A stretch of 64,000 nt of DNA from an uncultured Myxococcales bacterium (GTDB taxonomy: Bacteria; Myxococcota_A; UBA9042; DTJE01): contig CALJUR010000110.1 in NCBI GenBank assembly GCA_937975765.1, positions 1 through 64,000 on the forward strand. The letters run 5' to 3'. Under the pieces are notes generated by a model. That model saw only the letters and a list, made by a program, of their open reading frames with translations, was not told the origin of the DNA and did not search any database. A program made the translations under genes and the position numbers. Positions within the stretch are counted from its first letter, which is position 1. Every line of letters starts with the position of its first letter. This document shows positions 51,670 to 59,868 of this stretch, in pieces.

Positions 51670-53237
51670 TGCCTCGCCAGCCGGCATTCCCACGCCACCA
51701 GGGCTGCGGACTCGCGGACGCGGGCGCAGGCCAGCCCGGAGGTCGCCTCGTCCCGCACCGGCGCCGTGCGGGCGTCGAAGTCGCCGACCTTCATCGCCAC
51801 GTACAGGAACCCCGGCACGCCGTTCGCCTTCATCGAGGCCTGCACGCGGTCGAGGGCGGCGGCGTCCCGGACACGCAGCATCGGGCGGCGGTCCGCGACG
51901 TGGGCGATCTCCAGGGCGGTCCAGTCCAGGTCCACGACGATTGGCCGGTCCCCGTCGGCGCGCACGGTTTCCAGTACCGGGGCAACGCGTTCGGCATAGT
52001 CGGAGGCCAGCCGGACGGCGGACATCGAGGTGACCGCGACGCCCGCGATCACCGCCAGCAGCACCGTCGCGCGGATCGGCAGGCCCAGTCGCACGGGCAG
52101 CCCGGAGGCCCGGTCGAACCACTGCGCTGCGGCCAGCGCTGCCGGGACCATCGCGCCCAGCAGGTAGCGCGGCCCGATCTGCCGCCCGCCGTCGTTCGGA
52201 AGGACCAGGCACGCGGTCAGCGGGAAGAACAGGGCGATGGCGGCGAACGAGGCGGTTTCGGGGCAGCGGCGCCGCACGGTGGGGACGAAGGTGAGGACGG
52301 CCAGCACGCAGGCCACCGTCATGACCGGGGAGTGCAGGAAGGGCAGGGGCAGCAGCGACGCCGCGACCGTGCGGATCATCCACCAGCGGCCGGGCCCCTC
52401 GATCCCGGTCACCTGCGTGCCGTGCACGCCCGTCGGGGTGCCGAACAGCAGCAGGTTCGCGACGGCCCAGGCAGCCAGGGCGGCCAGCACGCCCAGAAGG
52501 GCGGCATCGAAGCGGTCCAGCCGGCGCCGGGTGGCGGTGGGCGCGCCCGTGCCGTCGGGGCCGGGCGGCGCCTCGCGCAGCAGCGGGCGGAAGGCCAGCA
52601 GCGACACCGCCGCCAGCACGAAGTGTTCCGGGCGCAGCCAGCCGGCCAGGCCCATCACCAGCCCCCACCCGAAGGCGTGGGCCCGTTCCGGAACGTCGGT
52701 CCGGGCCAGCCGCAGCAGCCCGGCTGCGGACAGCGCGCAGGCCGGCGCGTGCTCCCAGAACGTCACGCCATACAGGGCCAGCGGTGTCCCGGACAGCAGC
52801 ATGGCCAGGCCCAGCCACCGGGGGACGCGCGGCACCCGGCGGCGCAGGTGCGCGTCGACCTCCAACGCGATCCACAGCACGGAGGCCGCCGGGATCGCGA
52901 ACAGTCCCCGCCATCCGAACAGGGCCAGGAGCGGCGCGGTCAGCAGCGCGAACCAGGGGGGGAAACCGGGCATCCGGCGTCCCTGCGATTCGACCACGAA
53001 CGGCGGGTCGAAGGGGTAGGCCCCCAGGGCCCACTCGGCCTCGACCCAGGCGGGGGCCGGCAGGTGCAGGTCGGTCGCGAAGATCCCCTCCGCGAACTGG
53101 CGCGCATGCAGGGCCTTCAGGCCGCCGTCGCCCGAGAAGAAGGCTCCCTCGGGGATGACCGTCACCGCCGCCGCAAGCGCCCAGGCCAGAAGCACGAACG
53201 GCACGGCATGGCGCCACGCGAGGTTCCTGGAGTCCAT
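51642..53237 (-). CDS. polytopic membrane protein, GT-C-like (paralogue 2)
   Basis: A 531-residue membrane protein with about 10-11 helices. The first loop GAFFSGDGGLKALHARQF (about 29-46), then GAYPFDPPFV and FPPWFALLTAP, are shared almost position by position with the gene immediately upstream. The Asp of GDGG is the candidate catalytic residue of a GT-C-type enzyme. The last ten codons (RQAGDGARDP and stop) lie in a family B palindrome. ATG at 53237 is favoured by GAGG upstream. Sugar donor unknown. Confidence 0.75.
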   Translation of the reverse strand: MDSRNLAWRHAVPFVLLAWALAAAVTVIPEGAFFSGDGGLKALHARQFAEGIFATDLHLPAPAWVEAEWALGAYPFDPPFVVESQGRRMPGFPPWFALLTAPLLALFGWRGLFAIPAASVLWIALEVDAHLRRRVPRVPRWLGLAMLLSGTPLALYGVTFWEHAPACALSAAGLLRLARTDVPERAHAFGWGLVMGLAGWLRPEHFVLAAVSLLAFRPLLREAPPGPDGTGAPTATRRRLDRFDAALLGVLAALAAWAVANLLLFGTPTGVHGTQVTGIEGPGRWWMIRTVAASLLPLPFLHSPVMTVACVLAVLTFVPTVRRRCPETASFAAIALFFPLTACLVLPNDGGRQIGPRYLLGAMVPAALAAAQWFDRASGLPVRLGLPIRATVLLAVIAGVAVTSMSAVRLASDYAERVAPVLETVRADGDRPIVVDLDWTALEIAHVADRRPMLRVRDAAALDRVQASMKANGVPGFLYVAMKVGDFDARTAPVRDEATSGLACARVRESAALVAWECRLARQAGDGARDP

Positions 53238-53247
53238 CCCCGGCACC

Positions 53248-54840
53248 TCACGAGAGGGTGCAGTCGAAGGCCGCGAACGTCGGTCCCGTTACCGCCTGCT
53301 CGCACTCCAGGCGGCCCCCGTCCGGCAGGCTCGAGGACCAGTGCGTCCGGTCCTGCCGGATGCGGTGCAGCACGATCTGGAAACGCGTCTCGCCCTGCTC
53401 CCGCAGCGCGCGTACCACCGGCTCCAACTGCCGTGTCGTCGCCATCCGGACCACGCCCTTCCGGGCGAACAGCACGGCCAGGTCCTGGGCGATCCACTGG
53501 TGGTCGACCACGACCAGGCGTCCCGGCGCATCGCGCACGAACTCCAGCACCGGGGCCACGCGTTCGCGATAGTCGTCGGCGACGTGCCGGGTGCCGAAGC
53601 CCGCGTTCCAGATCCCGCCGGCCAGCAGGGTGCCGCCGACCAGGACGGCCAGGACCGCCCGCGGGAAAGGCGCGCGTGCCTTCCACCCGTCCAGCAGCAG
53701 GCCGGTGCCGACCGCCACCAGCGGCAGCACGCACAGCAGGTACCGGGGGCCCCACTGCTTGCCGCCGTCGTTCGGTGCGATCAGCGAGACCGCGAAGGGC
53801 GCGACCAGGGCGACGACCGCCGGCAGCCGGAAGCCGGAACGCGCGACGGGCAGGCGGCCTGCGAGGTTCGCCAGGACGGCAAGCGCCAGGGCCACCGCAA
53901 CCGGGGCGTACGCGGCGTACAGCGGGATCTGGGCGGCCAGCACCTCGGCGATCATGCGCAGCCGCCAGCCGGAGTCCGCCCCCGTGACCTGCGTGGAATG
54001 GAAGCCCAGCGGGTGCCCCGAGGTGGCCAGGTTCGCGGCGACGAAGCCCAGCAGCGTGACCAGCAGGCCCGCCGCGAAGGCGACGGCCGCGTGCAGCGGC
54101 GGGCGGCGGGTGGAGGCGTGGTCGCCCGTCCCTGCGTCCGGATGCGTCGCGGGCCCCTCGGGTTCCGGCCGCAAGCCCGGCAAGAACAGTCCCGTCGCGA
54201 ACAGCCCGCCCAGCACGATGCACTCGGGCCGCAGCCAGCCCGCCAGGCCCATCATCACGCCGCGAGCGACCGCCCGCCCTGCCGCCGGCCTCGGATCCGA
54301 CAGCGTCCGGCCCGCCGCCGCGGCGACCAGCGCGCACGCAAGGGTGTGTTCCCAGAACATCGCCCCGTAAAGGAGAAACGGCGTCGCGACCATCAGCGTC
54401 GCCGTGCCCGCCACCGTCACCCCGGTCCCGGCGCCCAGCCGGCGCAGGCATCGCGCGACCTCGATCCCGGCCCAGGCCGCGGCCGCCAGCGGGATCGCAT
54501 ACAGCCCGTAGTACCCGAACAGGCGCAGGAACGGCGCGGACAGCAGGTGGAACCACGGCGGGAACGCCAGCCAATGCAGGCCGTCCTGCGGGAACACGAA
54601 CGGGAAGTCGAACGGGTACAGGCCCTGCGACCACAGGTCCGCCACCCACGGCGCGACCGGCGGGTGCAGGTCCAGCGCCAGGTCACCGCCCGCCATCTGC
54701 AGCGTGGCCAGGTACTTCAGCCCGCCGTCGCCCAGGAAGAAGACTCCTTCGGGCATTGCGAGCACCAGCGCGAGGTCGATCCCGACAGCCAGGCCGACGA
54801 TGGCCAGCGGAAGCAGGAGGGCCGGGGAGGGACGCGCCAC
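53248..54840 (-). CDS. polytopic membrane protein, GT-C-like (paralogue 1)
   Basis: A 530-residue membrane protein with about 10-11 helices, clearly paralogous to the next gene: GVFFLGDGGLKYLATLQM, GLYPFDFPFV, FPPWFHLLSAPFLRLFGYYGLYAIP and ATPFLLYGAMFWEHTLACAL match it closely. The Asp of GDGG in the first loop is the likely catalytic acid. GTG start at 54840; TAGAAT at 54872-54867 upstream. Ten bases separate it from its paralogue, so they form a two-gene unit. Confidence 0.75.
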   Translation of the reverse strand: MARPSPALLLPLAIVGLAVGIDLALVLAMPEGVFFLGDGGLKYLATLQMAGGDLALDLHPPVAPWVADLWSQGLYPFDFPFVFPQDGLHWLAFPPWFHLLSAPFLRLFGYYGLYAIPLAAAAWAGIEVARCLRRLGAGTGVTVAGTATLMVATPFLLYGAMFWEHTLACALVAAAAGRTLSDPRPAAGRAVARGVMMGLAGWLRPECIVLGGLFATGLFLPGLRPEPEGPATHPDAGTGDHASTRRPPLHAAVAFAAGLLVTLLGFVAANLATSGHPLGFHSTQVTGADSGWRLRMIAEVLAAQIPLYAAYAPVAVALALAVLANLAGRLPVARSGFRLPAVVALVAPFAVSLIAPNDGGKQWGPRYLLCVLPLVAVGTGLLLDGWKARAPFPRAVLAVLVGGTLLAGGIWNAGFGTRHVADDYRERVAPVLEFVRDAPGRLVVVDHQWIAQDLAVLFARKGVVRMATTRQLEPVVRALREQGETRFQIVLHRIRQDRTHWSSSLPDGGRLECEQAVTGPTFAAFDCTLS

Positions 54841-54866
54841 CAGGGATCCCGTCTATGGACGTGCCG

Positions 54867-54872
54867 ATTCTA
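54867..54872 (-). promoter_or_regulatory. -10 hexamer TAGAAT
   Basis: Minus-strand TAGAATC, 26 bases before the GTG start of the tandem GT-C-like pair. Confidence 0.5.
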
Positions 54873-54977
54873 CACCAGCGGCGCTCCCGGCGGCCTCCCG
54901 CGGCCCGCAGGGTGGCCCGCCGAGAATAGGCCCCCGACCTCCTCGTCGAAGGGCCCGGGTCGTTGAGGAGGGGCAAC

Positions 54978-55718
54978 ATGAAGACCTCGATGCGGATGCG
55001 GTTCCTGTCGATGCTGGCGATCGGCGCTCTCCCGTTCCTGGCCGGGTGCATCTGGCTGGACTTCGGCCCGGAGGGGTGCATGTACGACTCGGACTGCGGC
55101 ACGGGCTATGCCTGCGGGTCGGACGGGGCGTGCTACTACGTCGGCCAGCCGCGCGAGTGCTGGCAGGACGCGGACTGCGGGATCGACTCCCGGTGCACCG
55201 CGGACGGGATCTGCGTGTACAGCCCTTCGGCCGAATGCCGGTACGACTCCGATTGCGGGTGGGGCGCCGCGTGCGACGCCTACGGCAACTGCGTGACGGT
55301 CGGCTGCCGGTCCGACCTGGACTGCGTGCAGGGGACCTACTGCGGCACCGACGGCGCCTGCTGGGCGCCCCAGGAGTGCCTGTCCGACCACGACTGCGCC
55401 GCGGGGGACTACTGCGCGACCGACGGGCGCTGCTACTTCGCGTCGGCTTGCCGGTACGACATGGACTGCCCGATCGGCCAGTACTGCGCGGGCGACGCGT
55501 GCGTGTCGTACTTCTTCTGCCAGTATGACGCGGACTGCCCGCAGGGCGAGTACTGCGGCGCGGACGGCGCGTGCTGGACGCTGCAGCGGTGCGAGTACTC
55601 CGACGCGTGCTCCTACGGCCAGACCTGCTCGGGCGACGGCCAGTGCCGCGAAGGGTGCATGTACGACACCGACTGCCCGATCGGGACCTACTGCGCGGTC
55701 GACGCCGTCTGCCGCTGA
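54978..55718 (+). CDS. Cys-rich repeat lipoprotein
   Basis: A 246-residue lipoprotein with lipobox LAGC (Cys about 23) and a GAGGAGGGG site before the ATG at 54978. The mature part is about eight units of about 25-28 residues with the pattern CxYDxDCxxGxxCxxDGxC, each with four to six Cys and a conserved Asp pair, probably disulfide-linked. Same style as the 877-residue protein but shorter and lipid-anchored. Function unknown. Confidence 0.82.
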   Translation: MKTSMRMRFLSMLAIGALPFLAGCIWLDFGPEGCMYDSDCGTGYACGSDGACYYVGQPRECWQDADCGIDSRCTADGICVYSPSAECRYDSDCGWGAACDAYGNCVTVGCRSDLDCVQGTYCGTDGACWAPQECLSDHDCAAGDYCATDGRCYFASACRYDMDCPIGQYCAGDACVSYFFCQYDADCPQGEYCGADGACWTLQRCEYSDACSYGQTCSGDGQCREGCMYDTDCPIGTYCAVDAVCR

Positions 55719-55723
55719 TTCGG

Positions 55724-55752
55724 GAATTCAGAGAATTCAGGGACGAATTCAG
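55724..55752 (+). repeat. three GAATTCAG copies beside a repeat end
   Basis: GAATTCAG occurs at 55724-55731, 55733-55740 and 55745-55752, the last running into family A copy A4. Short tandem duplication, as left by repeat insertion or slippage. Confidence 0.6.
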
Positions 55753-55769
55753 GGACAGTCACCATTATT
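55752..55769 (+). repeat. family A repeat end, copy A4
   Basis: GGGACAGTCACCATTATT after AATTCA, followed by CCAAGATAACCTACCGAAATAACGAG. It lies 33 bases after the Cys-rich lipoprotein stop. Confidence 0.85.
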
Positions 55770-55821
55770 GCCAAGATAACCTACCGAAATAACGAGATTC
55801 CTGATACACGGGCCGGTCGAA

Positions 55822-55885
55822 TCGGAAAGAGTGCGGCAAGAGTCCGGGGAAAAAGTGTCGGAAAGAGTGCCATCGGAAAGAGTGC
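55822..55885 (+). repeat. three TCGGAAAGAGTGC copies
   Basis: Copies at 55822-55834, 55858-55870 and 55873-55885, in the non-coding stretch between family A ends. They may be the internal part of a decayed element. Confidence 0.6.
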
Positions 55886-55983
55886 CAGCCTCCAATTTCG
55901 CGAAGACAACCTAGCGTGAATCCAAGGTTTCCGGGAAGCGTCCCGGGGAAAAGTGGGGACGGAATAATTGGAGGCTGTCCCTA
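55882..55983. repeat. family A variant element with CAGCCTCCAATT ends
   Basis: The left end GTGCCAGCCTCCAATTTC (55882-55899) and the inverted right end AATAATTGGAGGCTGTCCC (55963-55981) bound about 100 bases. The right end continues into ATTT and supplies the TAG stop of the neighbouring minus-strand gene. Confidence 0.75.
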
Positions 55984-57729
55984 TTTGTGCGACCACTCCC
56001 AGATCGACCAGGGGCCGTCGTGCCAGGCGAGCACGAGACCCGGGACCTCGGGGACCGGCCCCATCGCCGCCTCGCGCGGGCCGTGCAGCACGTACCGGAT
56101 GCCGGCGTTGCGCAGCAAGCCCTGCCGCTGGTCGGCGGTCGCCGGTCCCGCAAAGAACCAGCGCACCAGGTCGGCCTTCTCGTAGTAGCGGGTGCTGAGG
56201 AACCACTGGCCGACGAAGACCGTCTTGCTGCCCTTCCACGGGACCTTCATGCCCGTCTGCGGATCGGACAGGACCCCGCCGGCAGGCAGCGCCCGCAGCG
56301 CGTCCAGGGCGCCCAATTCCGATGCGTCCGACTCGTTCGCCTGCCGGCTGGCGTCGTCCCGGTCGTCCCAAGCCAGGCCCAGGGCGCCGTTCACCGAGCA
56401 CAGCGCCACGACCGCCGGCAGCACCGCGCGACGCAGGACGTCGGCGGGTCCCGGGACGCGCGTCGCAGCCCACCGCGCCACGCGCAGCAGCCCGCGCGCC
56501 TCGAGCAGCAGCAGGGCCGGCGTGAAGAACGCCTGGAACTTCGTGCCCGCGATGAACGGGTTCAGCGACAGCACCAGCCCGACGGCCGCCCACGCCTGCA
56601 CCACCGCGAAGCCCCGCTCGCCGTCGCCTTCTCGATCGCGCCCCAGACCGAAAGCCGCCAGCACGACCTGAGGGCCGTACACGATGGGGAACAGGTACAG
56701 GGGCGTGAAGGCCATCCACAACGCGGTCTGGCGGTTCGTGGCGTCCACGACCGGGTCCGACGAGGACCACAGCAGGAACGTGCCGACCAGGACCGGGCCG
56801 GGCAAGGCCAGCAGCGCGTCGCGGGAAAGGCGGGCAATCGCGGCCTTCCGGGGGACGCCGCGACGGAACGCGCGCATCGCCAGCACCACCGCCAGCAGCA
56901 CGCCCAGGCCCAGCGCGGTGTAGGGGTGCAGGGCGAAGGTTCCCGCGAACAGCAGGCCTCCCCACAGGGGAAGGCGGTCGTCCGGTGCGAGCAGGGGCCG
57001 GCGGGGCGAGGCGGGGGAGGTGGGGGAGGCCGACGATATTGCAGGTGGCTCGGCGTCTGGGGACGCGGCTTTCCGGGGAACGGCGTCACGGGGAAGGGCG
57101 TCGTGCGGCGCGTCCTTGGCCGCCAACGGCCGCGCGTCCCGGATGGCCCAGGCCACGACGACCAGTACCAGCAGCAGCGGCAGTACCCACGTCAGGATGC
57201 AGCCCATCCAGAAGACGCTGTAGTTCCAGGGGTTCTCGCCCCAGCCGGTGGCGGACGGCACGCCCTGCACCAGGTGCGTATACAGGCGCGGGTACAGCCA
57301 GTCGATGCCGCCCGCGAACAGCAGGAAGGCGTAAGCGATACGGGCGTCGCGCCGCGTGGCGAACAGCGTGCGGCACAGGCGCCAGGCCAGGAAGACCAGC
57401 AACGCCGCCGCCGCCAGCCGCAGCCCGTGCCACACGATCGCGTCCGGCAGGCCGGTCAGACGCTCGATCCAGCCGGCCGCGGTCAGGCCGATCATCAGGA
57501 ACCGCGCGTCGTGGGGCTGGGTCGTGAAGGCGTTGGAATAGAAGGGGCCGCCGCCGTCGCGGGCCTGCTGGGCGACCATGCGGTAGGCGTAGTGGTCGGT
57601 CGGAAGGTGCGGGTAGCCCAGGAAGACCCGGTCGGGGGGCGTGGACAGCGCGGGCAGGATCACCAGCCAGGCCTGGCAGGCCACGAAGACCAGTCCGAGG
57701 GCCAGCGCGACGCGGTCGGGGCGTTTCAC
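55981..57729 (-). CDS. polytopic membrane protein, GT-C-like, stop codon in a repeat
   Basis: A 582-residue membrane protein with about 9-10 helices in the first 440 residues. The first loop carries GYPHLPTDHYAYRMVAQQ (about 39-56), a candidate GT-C acidic region. A Pro/Ala-rich cytoplasmic loop (about 205-245) is present. The C-terminal 130 residues are soluble (GVLSDPQTGMKVPWKG). GTG start at 57729 overlaps the stop of the upstream gene. Its TAG stop is part of the family A variant repeat, so the natural end may have been a little different. Confidence 0.75.
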   Translation of the reverse strand: MKRPDRVALALGLVFVACQAWLVILPALSTPPDRVFLGYPHLPTDHYAYRMVAQQARDGGGPFYSNAFTTQPHDARFLMIGLTAAGWIERLTGLPDAIVWHGLRLAAAALLVFLAWRLCRTLFATRRDARIAYAFLLFAGGIDWLYPRLYTHLVQGVPSATGWGENPWNYSVFWMGCILTWVLPLLLVLVVVAWAIRDARPLAAKDAPHDALPRDAVPRKAASPDAEPPAISSASPTSPASPRRPLLAPDDRLPLWGGLLFAGTFALHPYTALGLGVLLAVVLAMRAFRRGVPRKAAIARLSRDALLALPGPVLVGTFLLWSSSDPVVDATNRQTALWMAFTPLYLFPIVYGPQVVLAAFGLGRDREGDGERGFAVVQAWAAVGLVLSLNPFIAGTKFQAFFTPALLLLEARGLLRVARWAATRVPGPADVLRRAVLPAVVALCSVNGALGLAWDDRDDASRQANESDASELGALDALRALPAGGVLSDPQTGMKVPWKGSKTVFVGQWFLSTRYYEKADLVRWFFAGPATADQRQGLLRNAGIRYVLHGPREAAMGPVPEVPGLVLAWHDGPWSIWEWSHK

Positions 57730-59528
57730 GGGACCCCCGCAAGGGCTGCAGCCGGGGACGCCACGGGGGGTGTGGCCGGCGCCGCCGCAGGGGGCGATGC
57801 CGGCGTCGGGGAAGCCGCGGAGCCGGTCGCGGGGGCGGTTGCCGCAGCGGCTGCCGACTGGGCCGTCGCGGGGACCGTTGCCGAGGCCGCGCTCGCCACC
57901 AGCAGCAGGGACGTGTCGTCCGCGTATGCGACCCGCAGGCCGGTCGCCGCCAGGAAGGCCTTCGTCGCCTCGGCGTCCTGGAACAGTTTCGTCCACGCCG
58001 GGAACAGCGCCGGTTCCCCGATGTCCAGTTTCGTGAACAGCACGGCGGAGACCGGGTGGCGCGCCCACAGCGGGCCGACCTCGTCCGGCGTCGTGGTCAT
58101 CAGCAGTGCGGGCCGGTCCAGGTACCAGCCGACGTGGGCGGGCACGTTGGTGAAGACCGGCAGGTCGCGACGGATCGCGCCGTCCCGGTCCAGTCGGGCC
58201 AGCGCCTGCACCGCCGGGAACGCGTCGAACCGCCCCTGCGTGCGGTACACGTCCTGCAGCGGCCCGGCGTAGGCGAAGAGGTACGCCAGTTGCAGCGCCG
58301 CCAGCAGCGCCAGCGCCCCGACCCGCACCGCCCGCGCGCGCGCCGCCAGCAATTCGGCCGCCTCCTGCGCGCCGAACGCCACCAGGATCGGCAGGAACCA
58401 GATGTAGTACCGGAAGTTCAGTTCGCGGCCGCCCGGGGCGACCCAGTTCTCGAACCGGATGAAGCTGAGCACCCCCAGCATCGCGAGGAACGCGACCGTG
58501 GACACCGCCAGCAGCCGCGCCTGCCCCGCGGGACGGCCGCGGCGGAACAGCGCGACGACGAAGAACGGGAACGGCACGATGGCCAGCAGCATGCCGGGCA
58601 GGTTCCGGGCCGCCAGGAACGCCAGGTATGGGAACTTCTCGGCCAGCAGGATCCGCCAGGTGCCGTTCGCGAAGACGTCGTGCACCGACAGCGTGCGGTA
58701 CTGCTTCCACGGGGCCTCGTAGCCGGGGCAGCCGTCCAGCAGGTTCCACAGGGACGGCGGGCTGTCGGTGCTACCGAAGACCCACGTGTGCCAGGCGTTG
58801 TAGGGCGCGCAGCCGAAGGCGAAACCCAGAAGCAGCGCGGCGGCGGCGATTGCACGGCGACGGTCCGGACGGGGCCACAGCAGTGCGGCGGCGCCAAGCA
58901 GCGCGACCAGGCTGAAGTTGAACCGGACCATCCAGGCGCAGGACCCAAGCAGACCGACCAGGAACCAGCGCCATGCGGGCACGGCCCCCGGGTCGTCGTC
59001 GCGGGTGGCCAGGTGCAGGAACGCCAGCACCAGCGCCGCGAACAGGATGTCCGCGAAGCCGCCGGGCACGAAGAACACCACAAAGGCGGGGTTCAGGGCG
59101 AGGAAGGCGGCGGTGGCGACGGCCGGCAGGCGGCCCAGGCGGCGGTCGATGACGAGGAAGGCCGCCAGCACCCACAGCCCGAAGAAGGCGGCCAGCCCGA
59201 AGTGCACGGCCGCGTCGGTGGCGCCCAGGGCCGCGACGAACGGTGCCAGGGCCAGCGCGAAGCCGGGGTGGCGGTTCATTTCCGGGTACGTGCCGGAGGG
59301 GTCGGCCACCGTGCCCGCCGCGTCCCCGTAGGCCAGCACCGACGGGTACAGCACGTGCGTCGCGTAGCCGTTGCCGCGGGCCAACTCGCGGGCGATGTCG
59401 GCGTATTCGGGGAACTCGAAGGTGCGGCCCATGCCGTCGCGGGTGGCCAGGAAGCCCGCCGACAGTCCGAACGCCAGCACGGCGAAGAAGGCGGCGGCGA
59501 TCCAGCGCGACCTGGGCGTTCGCGGCAT
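57726..59528 (-). CDS. polytopic membrane protein, GT-C-like, Ala/Pro tail
   Basis: A 600-residue membrane protein with about 11 helices. The first periplasmic loop (about 28-75) contains EFPEYADIARELARGNGYATH, typical of mannosyltransferase-like GT-C enzymes. The second loop (about 225-260) contains CPGYEAPWKQY. The last 50-55 residues are almost only Ala, Pro, Ser and Thr, a low-complexity tail. ATG at 59528 with GGAG upstream; a longer frame beginning in the family A repeat is rejected. Four-base overlap with the next gene suggests they act together. Confidence 0.78.
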   Translation of the reverse strand: MPRTPRSRWIAAAFFAVLAFGLSAGFLATRDGMGRTFEFPEYADIARELARGNGYATHVLYPSVLAYGDAAGTVADPSGTYPEMNRHPGFALALAPFVAALGATDAAVHFGLAAFFGLWVLAAFLVIDRRLGRLPAVATAAFLALNPAFVVFFVPGGFADILFAALVLAFLHLATRDDDPGAVPAWRWFLVGLLGSCAWMVRFNFSLVALLGAAALLWPRPDRRRAIAAAALLLGFAFGCAPYNAWHTWVFGSTDSPPSLWNLLDGCPGYEAPWKQYRTLSVHDVFANGTWRILLAEKFPYLAFLAARNLPGMLLAIVPFPFFVVALFRRGRPAGQARLLAVSTVAFLAMLGVLSFIRFENWVAPGGRELNFRYYIWFLPILVAFGAQEAAELLAARARAVRVGALALLAALQLAYLFAYAGPLQDVYRTQGRFDAFPAVQALARLDRDGAIRRDLPVFTNVPAHVGWYLDRPALLMTTTPDEVGPLWARHPVSAVLFTKLDIGEPALFPAWTKLFQDAEATKAFLAATGLRVAYADDTSLLLVASAASATVPATAQSAAAAATAPATGSAASPTPASPPAAAPATPPVASPAAALAGVP

Positions 59529-59868
59529 GCCCCGGGACTCCGGTTCGATCCCCCGCGATCCTGCACGCGGCGCGCGCGCGCCGCAAGATCCTGCCCGTCG
59601 GGGTCGTCGGGGACGGTCGTCGCGAAAAACAGGGACAGTCACCATTATTCATCAGGTAACCGATGGAAATCACTGCGTCTGACAGATGCGGGTCGAGGAA
59701 TCCGGTTCCCGAAGTGTTCGTGTCGTGGTGGGTCGTCGTCTGGTGAAAGTGTAAAGTCTCAAGGATACAAAAGGTTACGTCACCAATAATGGTGACTGTC
59801 CCTGTATTGTTGCGGGGGAGGGCGCGACCCGGTACGCTCCCTGCGACGCGGACGACGGGGAGGCCGGG
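59529..59868. other. 340-base divergent intergenic region holding an intact element
   Basis: Between the GT-C-like gene (minus) and the lipoprotein gene (plus). Apart from the complete family A element (59629-59805), no promoter box of good quality is visible. No gene is present. Confidence 0.7.
59629..59805. mobile_element. complete family A element, non-autonomous, 177 bp
   Basis: Perfect 21-bp terminal inverted repeats at 59629-59649 and 59785-59805, reading ACAGGGACAGTCACC from the outside in. GGTAACC (59655-59661) and GGTTAC (59773-59778) are a further inner pair. The core of about 110 bases has no ORF. No target-site duplication is evident. The structure suits a MITE or a REP-type palindromic element mobilised in trans. 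Confidence 0.8.

Noticed and set aside
57726..59645. N-terminal extension starting MVTVPVF on the GT-C-like gene
   Set aside because: The ATG and following codons are the repeat end ATGGTGACTGTCCC, a common cause of false starts; the ATG at 59528 with GGAG is preferred.
17898..59805. Family A ends as a CRISPR array
   Set aside because: Copies are far apart, inverted relative to each other and not evenly spaced; there are no cas genes.
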